Shown one piece after another: positions 27,885-35,483 of a stretch of DNA of 43,924 bases. The notes under the pieces were generated by a model. It was not told where the DNA came from, did not search any database, and saw nothing but the letters and a program-made list of their open reading frames with translations. Numbering within the stretch: the first letter of the stretch is position 1; every line of letters starts with the position of its first letter. Origin of the DNA: Gemmatimonadaceae bacterium (GTDB taxonomy: Bacteria; Gemmatimonadota; Gemmatimonadetes; Gemmatimonadales; Gemmatimonadaceae); the NCBI GenBank assembly GCA_025927495.1, contig JAICLH010000004.1:1-43924 (forward strand), given 5' to 3'. Position numbers and translations under genes: made by a program.

Positions 27885-29071
27885 CGCCGGGCATGCGCGC
27901 CGCGCTGATCGTCTTTGCCCTGCTCGTCGCATCGTCCATCCCTGTCACCGCACAAGACGCAGACACGACGCAGGCCGATGATGACTCCGCCGCCGTTGAT
28001 GACGCCGAGAGCGACTCGGCCGATCTCGTGCGGCGCGCAGCGGCCAGCGTGATCTCGAGTTACTCGGTGCCCGACATGCCCGCCGCGGCATTTCTGGGCA
28101 CGACACCGGCGACGATCACGCGACCCGCGACAGCGCGCGACTTTCTCATTGGCCTGGCGAGCGGCGTCGACGAGCACGGGCAGGCTCGGCAGGGCTTCGC
28201 GCTCGAGGCATCGCCATCGGCGATCGTGCCCGGGTTGGGCGTGTCGCTCGACCAGTACCGCGAACCGGGTATCACGCCGCGCTACCTGCTCGCCAATCTC
28301 CTCATTTCGTTAGGCGCGGCGCGCGCCGCGGGCGACTCGTCGCCCACGGTGCTGGCATACGGGGTCCGGCTGACGCTGGTCGATCGCCGCGACCCGATGC
28401 GCGATCCGGCGTTCCTCGAGGCGTTGGGCGACTCGATTGCCCGCTGCCGGCCGCGCGCGCCGATCCCGGGCATTCCGCGCGCCGACTCGTCGTCGCAGAT
28501 GAACGCGTTGCTGCGCGATCTCCTCGCCGAGCACCACGATCGCGCCGTACGCTGCATGGACTCGCACACGCGCAAGCTCGCGCGCCGGTACGCGCGGGCG
28601 CACTGGAATGCGTCGAGCGTGTCCATCGCGTACGCCGGCGGCGAGCAGCTCCAACGCGGATCATTCGCGCGCCGCCGCCACGCCGGTGACCGCGTATGGG
28701 CCACGGGCGCCATCCGCGTGAGCGGCATTGCGCAGACGCTGCTCTACGCCGACTGGACGCATGACCGCGGCGATGCCGCGCCCGATGTGTTCGACGCGCT
28801 CAGCTACGGCGCTCGATTCAATGTGGGCAGCGAATCGGTGAACGGATTCGTCGAGCTGCTCGGCCAGGCGCGCTCGGCAACGCCCAGCGGCGTTCCCGGA
28901 CGAGCGACGGCGTGGTCGGCGGGCCTCGAGCTGCGCGCGGCCGAGTCGCTGTGGATATCGGCCGGACTGGGCGAGCGGTTTCGCCGCACGGCGTCGCCCG
29001 ATGTTGTCGCCGTGCTCGCGAGCGTGCGCTGGGGTATCTCGCTGCGCCCGTGGCTCTCGCCCGCGGAATGA
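27866..29071 (+). CDS. Exported protein, probable outer-membrane barrel, unknown function
   Basis: A 401-residue protein with a signal peptide (MRAALIVFALLVASSIPVTA) followed by an acidic Asp-rich stretch. Residues 60-220 look alpha/beta and soluble, and residues 245-390 have alternating strands (SSVSIAYAGGEQL, RVWATGAIRVSGIAQTLLYA, GFVELLGQARS, VVAVLASVRWGISL) that suggest a small outer-membrane barrel. There are three cysteine-free stretches and no catalytic motif. The start is uncertain: ATG 27866 overlaps the previous gene by 19 bases, while ATG 27893 lies just after its stop and begins exactly at the signal peptide. It may be functionally paired with the small protein before it. Copy B of the palindromic repeat starts 12 bp after the stop. 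Confidence 0.75.
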   Translation: MARSRLTPGMRAALIVFALLVASSIPVTAQDADTTQADDDSAAVDDAESDSADLVRRAAASVISSYSVPDMPAAAFLGTTPATITRPATARDFLIGLASGVDEHGQARQGFALEASPSAIVPGLGVSLDQYREPGITPRYLLANLLISLGAARAAGDSSPTVLAYGVRLTLVDRRDPMRDPAFLEALGDSIARCRPRAPIPGIPRADSSSQMNALLRDLLAEHHDRAVRCMDSHTRKLARRYARAHWNASSVSIAYAGGEQLQRGSFARRRHAGDRVWATGAIRVSGIAQTLLYADWTHDRGDAAPDVFDALSYGARFNVGSESVNGFVELLGQARSATPSGVPGRATAWSAGLELRAAESLWISAGLGERFRRTASPDVVAVLASVRWGISLRPWLSPAE

Positions 29072-29083
29072 GCGAGCCTACGT

Positions 29084-29423
29084 GGTGCTGTTTCCGAACG
29101 GCGGTGGCGAAACAACTCGCGGCAAGAATCGAGAGCGTTTCCCGTCGATCGATGCAATTGAGCGCATCAGCGAGGTCAGTCGGCCGTCATTCGTTGTTCG
29201 CTTCGTGCTTTCCTACCCGTTGTCCGTCCTTCGCTGTTCGTCATCCGGCGACTTCGGCCGGATAAGCAACTGATCACGAACAACGTCTGACGGACGACGG
29301 GTAGGAAAGCACGACACCAACAACGAATGACGGACCACGGGGAATTGGCGCGCGTATTCGGCTCAACGCAGTTCGTTCGGTGCATTCCGCGGCTTACTAC
29401 GACCGACCGTCCGAACAGCAACC
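29084..29423. repeat. Long palindromic intergenic element, copy B
   Basis: Occupies nearly all of the gap between the convergent exported-protein gene (stop 29071) and sthA (stop 29435). It is homologous to copy A at 15241-15635 along its whole length, for example TCGGCTCAACGCAG(T/C)TCG (29358 and 15569 regions) and GACGGACCACGGG (29329 and 15540 regions). It folds on itself: outer ends GCTGTTTCCGAACGG against CCGTCCGAACAGC, middle arms 29187-29245 against 29272-29334, and a central stem TCCGGC-gacttcg-GCCGGA (29244-29262) at the geometric centre. No coding potential is seen. CGTTAGGC (29423-29430) abuts its right end. Confidence 0.8.
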
Positions 29424-29434
29424 GTTAGGCGGCG

Positions 29435-30832
29435 CTACGAGGCGAGCTTGTTCGCGGCGTTGAGCGCCGCGACCTTGTAACACTCGGCGAGCGTCGGATA
29501 GTTGAACACCGTCTCGAGGAAATAGTCGAGCCCGCCGCCCAGGCCCAACACCGCCTGGCCGATGTGCAGCAGCTCGGTGGCGCCGGTGCCGATGATGTGC
29601 ACGCCCAACAAGCGCCGGTCCTCGCGATGGAACAGCATCTTGAAGAAGCCGCTGTCGTCGCCGAGGATCTGGCCGCGCGCAATTTCGCGATAGCGGGCGA
29701 TGCCGACCTCGTAGGGCACTTTAGCCTTGGTCAGTTCGTGTTCGGCGGCGCCCACCATCGACACTTCGGGAATGGCGTAGATCCCGATCGGGAAGTGCGA
29801 CGCCATCGCGCGCGCCGGCGCGCCTAACGCATGACAGGCCGCCAGCCGCCCTTGCTCGCTCGAGGTTGCGGCGAGGCTCGGATAGCCGATCACGTCGCCG
29901 GCGGCGAAAATGTGCGGGACGGACGTGCGGAACTGCACGTCCACTGCGATGCGTCCGCGGTCATCGGCGCAGAGGCCCGCGTTCTCGAGCCCGAGCGATG
30001 CGGTCGCGCCCTGGCGCCCGACGGAAAACAGGACCATGTCGCTCACGATGCGCTTGCCCGACTCGAGCTCGAGCACCGCGCGAACCGGCGGTCCGTCGGT
30101 CGTGCCCAGCCGCGCCACGGCTTCGCCGCCGCGGAAGTAGACGTTGCGCTTCCGCATCTGATGGATGAGCTCGTCGACGATTTCGCTGTCGAGAAACTCG
30201 AGCGGCCGCTCGCGCTTGTCGACGACGGTGACCTCGACGCCTAACGCAGCGAACATGGACGCGTACTCCATGCCGATCACGCCGGCGCCCACCACCGCCA
30301 TCGATTTCGGAATGCGCGTGAGACGGCAGATGTCATCGCTGGTGAGAATCGTCGCGCTGTCGACCGCAGCTCCCGGCGCGGCGGCGGCAACGGTCCCGAC
30401 GGCGATCAGGACGTTCGCGGCCGTGACTTCGCGCCGCGCGTCACCGGCATCGACCACCAACCGGTGCGGGTCCTTGAACGACGCCTCGCCGCGCAGCACG
30501 TCGACGCCGTTGCGGCGCAGCTGATTCGCGATCACGCTCGCCTCGCGCGACACGACGTCCTGTACGCGTGCGAGCAGCGCCTCCGCGGTTGGGCGCGCGG
30601 GCGCGCCGTCCAACGCGCTATCGGCTCGCGCCGCCGACGCCACGGTCCACAAGACTGCCTCGCGGAACGTCTTGCTCGGAATGGTGCCGGTGTCGAGGCA
30701 GACGCCGCCCAACGAGCCGCGCCGCTCGATCACCGCCGTGCGGCGACCGAGTTTCGCGGCTTGGACCGCTGCGCGTTGTCCCGCAGGTCCGCTGCCAATG
30801 CACACCAGATCGTAGTCGTAGGTGTCGTTCAC
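29435..30832 (-). CDS. sthA: Si-specific NAD(P)+ transhydrogenase (soluble)
   Basis: Soluble FAD-dependent transhydrogenase of about 465 residues that moves hydride between NADPH and NAD+ to balance the two pools. It has the FAD-binding GSGPAGQRAAVQAAKLG near the N-terminus, the segment GGVCLDTGTIPSKTFREA, NAD-binding VVGAGVIGMEYASMFAALG, second FAD motif HIFAAGDVIGYPSLAATSSE and the C-terminal dimerisation domain (GVHIIGTGATELLHIGQAVL). The redox disulfide CxxxxC of lipoamide and mercury reductases is broken (Cys then Thr), as expected for SthA. GTG 30832 is chosen; the 44 upstream codons to 30964 lack the family's N-terminus and sit in the divergent region with the DoxX-type gene. Confidence 0.94.
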   Translation of the reverse strand: MNDTYDYDLVCIGSGPAGQRAAVQAAKLGRRTAVIERRGSLGGVCLDTGTIPSKTFREAVLWTVASAARADSALDGAPARPTAEALLARVQDVVSREASVIANQLRRNGVDVLRGEASFKDPHRLVVDAGDARREVTAANVLIAVGTVAAAAPGAAVDSATILTSDDICRLTRIPKSMAVVGAGVIGMEYASMFAALGVEVTVVDKRERPLEFLDSEIVDELIHQMRKRNVYFRGGEAVARLGTTDGPPVRAVLELESGKRIVSDMVLFSVGRQGATASLGLENAGLCADDRGRIAVDVQFRTSVPHIFAAGDVIGYPSLAATSSEQGRLAACHALGAPARAMASHFPIGIYAIPEVSMVGAAEHELTKAKVPYEVGIARYREIARGQILGDDSGFFKMLFHREDRRLLGVHIIGTGATELLHIGQAVLGLGGGLDYFLETVFNYPTLAECYKVAALNAANKLAS

Positions 30833-31051
30833 CAAGGCCCGCTCCGAGAGTCGTGTGGCGCGATGCGTGCGGTATGACGGGCGGATGCGCGGCCGCCCAC
30901 GGTTGGTGCCGGCCGTCACAATATCGACCGCTACGGCGCAGCGCGGCAAGCGAAACAGCGTCATGCAACGGCACGTGGCTTTCGCTTCAGCTTCGCTTGA
31001 CGCGGCGTGCGTCGCCCCTAGACTGCACGATAGGCGCTGGGTCGTGCGCGC

Positions 31052-31056
31052 GGAGG
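31052..31056 (+). promoter_or_regulatory. Ribosome binding site deciding the DoxX-type start
   Basis: GGAGG lies six bases before ATG 31063. The same frame is open back to 30568, but that part overlaps sthA antisense and has the composition of a shadow frame. Confidence 0.75.
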
Positions 31057-31062
31057 TGCAAT

Positions 31063-31926
31063 ATGGATCGAGGACGGCCGGCCCGTTCCGTCACGTGGAT
31101 CCTGAGTATCGTGCTCGCGATCGTGTTCTTGGCGACGGGCATCGCCAAGCTCACCGGGGCTTCCACGTTCTACATCCAGGCCGCGACGATGGGCGGATTC
31201 CCGGTGTGGATCCGCGTGATCGTTGGGCTCGTGGAGATTGGCGGAGCGATCGCGCTGCTCGTCCCGCGCGCGGCTGTGTTCGGCGCCGCGACGCTGGCCA
31301 TCCTCATGTTCCCGGCGGCAGCCACGCAGCACATGAGCGGGCAGGGCGGCTTCTGGATTCCCGTCATCGTCTTCGTCCTGCTCTGCGTCGTCATCTGGCT
31401 CCGCAGCCCCGAGCTGGTGCGCAGGATTGCGTTCTACTTCGAGCAGCCGCACGCGGTATTGCGCGACGGCGTGATCGGCGGCGTCATCGGCGCGACCGCC
31501 GTGGCGGTGTGGTTCTTCATCGTCGACATCATTGCCGGGCATCCGCTGTTCACGCCGGACACGCTTGGCCACGCGCTGTTCAGTGTGACCGGACCCGTTG
31601 CACTGCATCAGCGAGCGGCGTTCATCGCGGCGTACACCGTGTTCCACTACGCCGCGTTCATCGTCGCGGGCATCATGGCCGCGAGCGTCGTCGATTGGGC
31701 GGGTGAAGAGCCGTCGCTGGTGCTGTTCGCCGTACTGATCTTCGTGGCGTTCGAGATCGGCTTTTACGCGTTCGTGGCGATTCTCCAGCACTCGACACCG
31801 CTGGGCGGGCTGGCGTGGTACCAGGTGCTGATCGGCAACGTGATCGCCGCCGTCGCCATGTGCTGGTACCTGTATCGCGTGCGACCGGTCCTCAAGGAGC
31901 AGTTTGCGCACGCGCTCGACACGTAG
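31063..31926 (+). CDS. DoxX-like membrane protein with extra C-terminal four-helix domain
   Basis: A 287-residue integral membrane protein. Residues 1-125 form a DoxX-like four-helix unit (ILSIVLAIVFLATGIAKLTG, then GLVEIGGAIALLVPRAAVFGAA and WIPVIVFVLLCVVIWLRS). Residues 145-280 form a second four-helix unit (VIGGVIGATAVAVWFFIVDI, then AAFIAAYTVFHYAAFIVAGI and VLFAVLIFVAFEIGFYAFVA) that DoxX proteins normally lack. DoxX proteins are linked to quinone or thiol redox and sulfur metabolism in some bacteria; no such role can be read here. It is divergent from sthA across 230 bp and converges on the DUF2231 gene across the AT-rich palindrome. The two-unit layout could be a fusion of two small membrane proteins. 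Confidence 0.82.
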   Translation: MDRGRPARSVTWILSIVLAIVFLATGIAKLTGASTFYIQAATMGGFPVWIRVIVGLVEIGGAIALLVPRAAVFGAATLAILMFPAAATQHMSGQGGFWIPVIVFVLLCVVIWLRSPELVRRIAFYFEQPHAVLRDGVIGGVIGATAVAVWFFIVDIIAGHPLFTPDTLGHALFSVTGPVALHQRAAFIAAYTVFHYAAFIVAGIMAASVVDWAGEEPSLVLFAVLIFVAFEIGFYAFVAILQHSTPLGGLAWYQVLIGNVIAAVAMCWYLYRVRPVLKEQFAHALDT

Positions 31927-32065
31927 GGCGTTGCCGCCTAACGGAACCGCCCCGGCTCGTCGCGAGGCGTGTCATAAGGCGGAAGGCCGGGACGCGGGGT
32001 GTGCCGTTGAGGGCACTTCACATGGAGATCGTCATCGTCGCGACTCCCGTAGCGGTGGCGGGTCG
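31927..32065. other. Non-coding spacer after DoxX-type gene
   Basis: GC-rich sequence up to the AT-rich palindrome, containing GCCTAACG at 31936. No gene or clear hairpin is visible here; the rest of this 440-bp gap is described under the palindrome (32066-32294) and is followed by a further 72 bp without features. Confidence 0.5.
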
Positions 32066-32294
32066 CTTTGACAAAAGACTTAAAGGATAACAAAAGGGGA
32101 AACTAAGGGGATAACAAAAGTGACCGGTCTGCGCGGGGGGGGGATGCGTTGCCTAACGGATAGAATGGTCTTTGTCGTTGTTGAAAACAACAGATCTTTC
32201 TTTCCATGCGCGACCGCACTTCCCCCCGCAACGAACGATCACTTTCGTTATCCCTCAGCTTCCCTTTGTTATCCTTTGAATCTTTTGTCTAAGG
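32066..32294. repeat. AT-rich long palindrome with GGATAACAAA repeats
   Basis: Between the convergent DoxX-type and DUF2231 genes. The left arm (32066-32124) contains GACAAAAGACTTAAAGGATA and two copies of GGATAACAAAAG about 24 bp apart. The right arm (32237-32294) is its imperfect inverse, again with two copies (TTTGTTATCC, TTCGTTATCCC). Inner parts also pair: a G-tract (32135-32143) with CCCCCC (32222-32227). At the centre is a perfect hairpin GTTGTT-gaa-AACAAC (32177-32191). The arms are strikingly AT-rich against their surroundings. It embeds one GCCTAACG at 32151. It is not similar in sequence to the 15.2/29.1 kb elements but has the same plan. No coding potential is seen. Confidence 0.8.
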
Positions 32295-32366
32295 AACCGG
32301 CAGCCCGAGCGTCCGCGCGACGCAGAGCGACACCGAGTTGTCGTTGCCGGTCCGGTTGGGCGCCGG

Positions 32367-33215
32367 TCAGTGCATCCGCTGCAGCATCTGGTCGATGCGC
32401 GTGCCTAACTGGGGCATGTCTTTCTTGAGCGCCGTGAGCACCGCGCGCGCCGAATCGCGCATGCCGGCGGAGTCGAACGCTTCCGCTTGGAGCAGCGCTT
32501 TCTGGAAGCGCAGCCGGCTGTTGTTGGGCGCCACCGCGATCGAATCGAGCGCCGCCAGCGCACCGTGCGGATCCTTGCGATCTCGCACCATCGATTGAAT
32601 GCGCAGCATCAGCGCCGACGTGTCGCCCGGCATCATGCTCTGCAGCTGGTCGGCGAAGCGCGCCGCGTCATCGCGGCGGCCCGCTCTGCGCGCGACCTGC
32701 AAATTGTCGTACAAGCCGGCCACGAGCACACGTCGAACATCCGCCGTGTCGCCGCTCCGGACGCCGACGCCGGCGCCGTAGCTGTACACGAGATCGCCGC
32801 CGTGATCGCCCGCCTCGTACAGGAAGACACCGCCAACCACGCCCACCACCGCGGACAGCACGCGCAGACCCTTCGCGACACCCGGCTTCCGACCGGCCAC
32901 GACGAGCAGCGCGATCTCGATCGCCGACACGACCAGGAAGATGTTGCGCGTATCCTCGCCGTAATCCTCGTGCACGTTCACGGCCTGACGGACGCCCGGA
33001 ATCGACTCGGCCTTCTCGTGCGCATCGAGCCCGCTCTGAACCGCGACCACAGCCGCGGCCGTGCCTAACAAAATGAGCGTCGCCGCCATGCCGTTCGCGA
33101 ACGACCATTTGGAGCCCAACGGAAAAAGACTGACGATGCGTGCGACGACGCCCACGATGAGGAGCGCGACGACGAAGTGAACGATCTGCGGATGGAAGCT
33201 ACCGATGTCGGGCAC
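32367..33215 (-). CDS. DUF2231-type membrane protein with C-terminal helical repeat tail
   Basis: A 282-residue protein. Residues 1-155 resemble DUF2231: FHPQIVHFVVALLIVGVVAR, then FANGMAATLILLGTAAAVVA, GVRQAVNVHEDYG, NIFLVVSAIEIALLVVAGRK and LRVLSAVVGVVGGVFLYEAG, i.e. four membrane segments with the conserved HP..VHF and H in the loop. Residues 165-282 are soluble and TPR-like (GLYDNLQVARRAGRRDDAAR, LRFQKALLQAEAFDSAGMRD), which is additional to the usual domain. The role is unknown; the conserved histidines suggest a redox or haem-related function, as inferred for the family. The frame is open to 34064, but that part is antisense to the M1 peptidase gene. GTG 33215, with GGAG nine bases upstream, is the most sensible start. 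Confidence 0.82.
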   Translation of the reverse strand: MPDIGSFHPQIVHFVVALLIVGVVARIVSLFPLGSKWSFANGMAATLILLGTAAAVVAVQSGLDAHEKAESIPGVRQAVNVHEDYGEDTRNIFLVVSAIEIALLVVAGRKPGVAKGLRVLSAVVGVVGGVFLYEAGDHGGDLVYSYGAGVGVRSGDTADVRRVLVAGLYDNLQVARRAGRRDDAARFADQLQSMMPGDTSALMLRIQSMVRDRKDPHGALAALDSIAVAPNNSRLRFQKALLQAEAFDSAGMRDSARAVLTALKKDMPQLGTRIDQMLQRMH

Positions 33216-33425
33216 GAAAACCGGCTCCAGAAGAGGAATGCGTCCGTGCGCACGGCGGCGCGCGCTTGACGGTACGTCGGCGGCTCGCCCGGCGTCAACC
33301 GTCCCGCGCGCGGCACAGGCAGTGATGCCCGCCGAGTTCGCTGCGGGCGCGCGTACCACGCGGCGCGCCCGGTCGTTAACCTTCGAAAACGACAAACGTC
33401 CGCTGTGTCCATCACCCTTAAGCCC

Positions 33426-35480
33426 ATGCACTCGCCGACACGCACTCGACCGCACACCGGCGCCCGCACCGTGTGCGCCCTCGCGACCTTCGCATTCTGC
33501 GCCGTGGCGATGCCGGCCGCGCCCCAGCAGCAGGCCGATTCGGGCGCGTCCCAACAGCCATCCGATTCCGTGGACCGGCCCGGGTTTCCCGATACATCCA
33601 TCTTCGCGCCGCTGCGCCTGCCGTCGCCTAACGAGTACCGTCTCGCCAACGGCGAGCCCGGACCGCGATACTGGCAGAACCGCGCCGATTATGACATCCG
33701 CGCCACGCTCGACACGGCCGCGCAGACAGTGACCGGCCAGCTCACGCTGCATTACACGAACAACTCGCCCGTCGCGCTCGACCACATCTGGATCCAGGTC
33801 GAGCAGGACGCCTTCACCGACAGCTCGCTCAACGCGTACGTGTTCCCGCAGCAGTCGCGCTTCGGCGCACGCGGGTTCTCGGGTGGCGACCGCATCGACC
33901 GGTTCGAGCAGCTCGTGACCGATCGCGGCGCGAAATCGCCGCACCGCGTGAAGCTCGCCACGCGCACCTGGGACACGATGATGCACGTCGAGCTCGCCGA
34001 GCCGCTCGCGCCGGGCAAGTCGGCCACGTTCGACGTGGCATGGCACTTCCGCGTGCCCGAGCACGGCGCCGACCGCATGGGCCGCGAGGGCTCGCTGTAC
34101 GAAATCGCGCAGTGGTATCCGCGTGTCGCGGTCTTCGACGATGTCCGCGGGTGGAACACCGATCCATACGAAGGGCAGGGCGAGTTCTACCTCGAGTACG
34201 GCGACTTCACGTACCAGGTGACCGTGCCCGCCGGCTACATCGTCGGCGGCACCGGCGTGCTCGAGAACCCGCGCGATGTCCTAACGCAAACGGAGATCAC
34301 CCGTCTCGCGCAGGCGGCCAAATCAGCCACGCCGGTCCACATCGTGACGCAGGAGGAACTGCAGAACCACAGCGCTCGTCCGCGCACGACCGGCACACTC
34401 ACGTGGAAGTTCAGCGCCAAGAACGTGCGCGACGTCGCCTGGGCCGCGTCGCCCGAGTACATGTGGGACGCGTCGAGCTGGAAGGGCATCATGGCGTACT
34501 CGTACTATCGGCCGAGCGCCATCGATCCGTGGAGCGACGCCGCCGACCAAGCGCGCATGTCGATCATGGAGTACTCGGAGCGCTGGTATCAGTACCCGTG
34601 GCCCCAGATCACGGTGGTCGAAGGACCGGTGAGCGGCATGGAGTATCCGATGCTCGCCATGGAGTCGAAGAGCAACGACAAGTACGACCTCTACAACGTG
34701 ATCACGCACGAAATCGGACACGACTGGTTCCCGATGCTCGTGGGCAGCAACGAACGCATTCACTTCTGGCAGGACGAAGGCTTCAACACGTTCATCAACA
34801 CGTTCTCCGAGGCGCGCCGCTATCCCGAGAAGGGCGACCAGATGCAGCGCGCCGCTGACCAACGGAGCGAGATCGAGGAGACGCAGGAGCGAAACATCGA
34901 CGTGCCGATCGAGATGCCCGCCGATCGCATGGATCCACAAAAACTCGGATTCACCGAGTACGACAAGACGTCCGTTGGACTCCAGCTGCTGCGCCAGGAG
35001 ATCATCGGTCCCGACGCGTTCGACGCGGGGTTCAAGGCCTACATTCGTCGTTGGGCATACAAGCACCCGACGCCGGCCGATTTTTACCGGACGATGGATG
35101 ATGAGTCCGGCCAGCGCCTGGATTGGTTCTGGCGCGAATGGTTCGTCGAGGACGACCACTTCGACCAAGCGATCGACACCGTGCTCACGCGCACGCGCGG
35201 CGATTCGACCGTCGTGTTGGTGGGTTACGGCAACAAGTCGCGCGGCGTACTGCCGCTGCTCGTCCGCTTCACCATGTCGGACGGATCGGCGACGAACTAT
35301 CGCTATCCCGCCGACGTGTGGAGCATGAACTCGACGTTCTACGTCAGGCGCTACGACTTCGCAGGCAAAACGGTGAGCAAGATCGAAATCGACCCGGATC
35401 ACCGCATCGTCGACGACAACCGCGGGAACAACGTGTGGACGTCGAAGGGTGCGCCGCCCGTGGCCACACCGAAACCATAG
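33426..35480 (+). CDS. M1 family metallopeptidase
   Basis: Secreted zinc aminopeptidase-type enzyme of 684 residues. Signal peptide TVCALATFAFCAVAMPAAPQ. An N-terminal beta-saddle (DYDIRATLDTAAQTVTGQLT) precedes the catalytic domain with VEGPVSGMEYPMLAME, the M1 counterpart of GAMEN, and the zinc site HEIGHDWFPMLVGSNERIHF followed by WQDEGFNTFIN, giving His-Glu-x-x-His-18-Glu (about bases 34705-34790). A helical region follows. The GAMEN Asn is replaced by Tyr (GMEYP), as in several bacterial M1 subfamilies, so a strict N-terminal exopeptidase mode is not assured. ATG 33426 is used; GTG 33405 is also in frame. Neither has a strong ribosome binding site. Only three bases separate its stop from the stop of the converging TonB-like gene. 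Confidence 0.94.
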   Translation: MHSPTRTRPHTGARTVCALATFAFCAVAMPAAPQQQADSGASQQPSDSVDRPGFPDTSIFAPLRLPSPNEYRLANGEPGPRYWQNRADYDIRATLDTAAQTVTGQLTLHYTNNSPVALDHIWIQVEQDAFTDSSLNAYVFPQQSRFGARGFSGGDRIDRFEQLVTDRGAKSPHRVKLATRTWDTMMHVELAEPLAPGKSATFDVAWHFRVPEHGADRMGREGSLYEIAQWYPRVAVFDDVRGWNTDPYEGQGEFYLEYGDFTYQVTVPAGYIVGGTGVLENPRDVLTQTEITRLAQAAKSATPVHIVTQEELQNHSARPRTTGTLTWKFSAKNVRDVAWAASPEYMWDASSWKGIMAYSYYRPSAIDPWSDAADQARMSIMEYSERWYQYPWPQITVVEGPVSGMEYPMLAMESKSNDKYDLYNVITHEIGHDWFPMLVGSNERIHFWQDEGFNTFINTFSEARRYPEKGDQMQRAADQRSEIEETQERNIDVPIEMPADRMDPQKLGFTEYDKTSVGLQLLRQEIIGPDAFDAGFKAYIRRWAYKHPTPADFYRTMDDESGQRLDWFWREWFVEDDHFDQAIDTVLTRTRGDSTVVLVGYGNKSRGVLPLLVRFTMSDGSATNYRYPADVWSMNSTFYVRRYDFAGKTVSKIEIDPDHRIVDDNRGNNVWTSKGAPPVATPKP

Positions 35481-35483
35481 CGC

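Noticed and set aside
30568-31062. The upstream part of the frame leading into the DoxX-type gene
   Set aside because: Antisense to sthA, very Arg-rich, and a strong ribosome binding site fixes the start at 31063.
31815-32090. Plus-strand frame running from the DoxX-type gene into the gap (31815-32090)
   Set aside because: Out of frame with the real gene and Arg-rich; no start signal.
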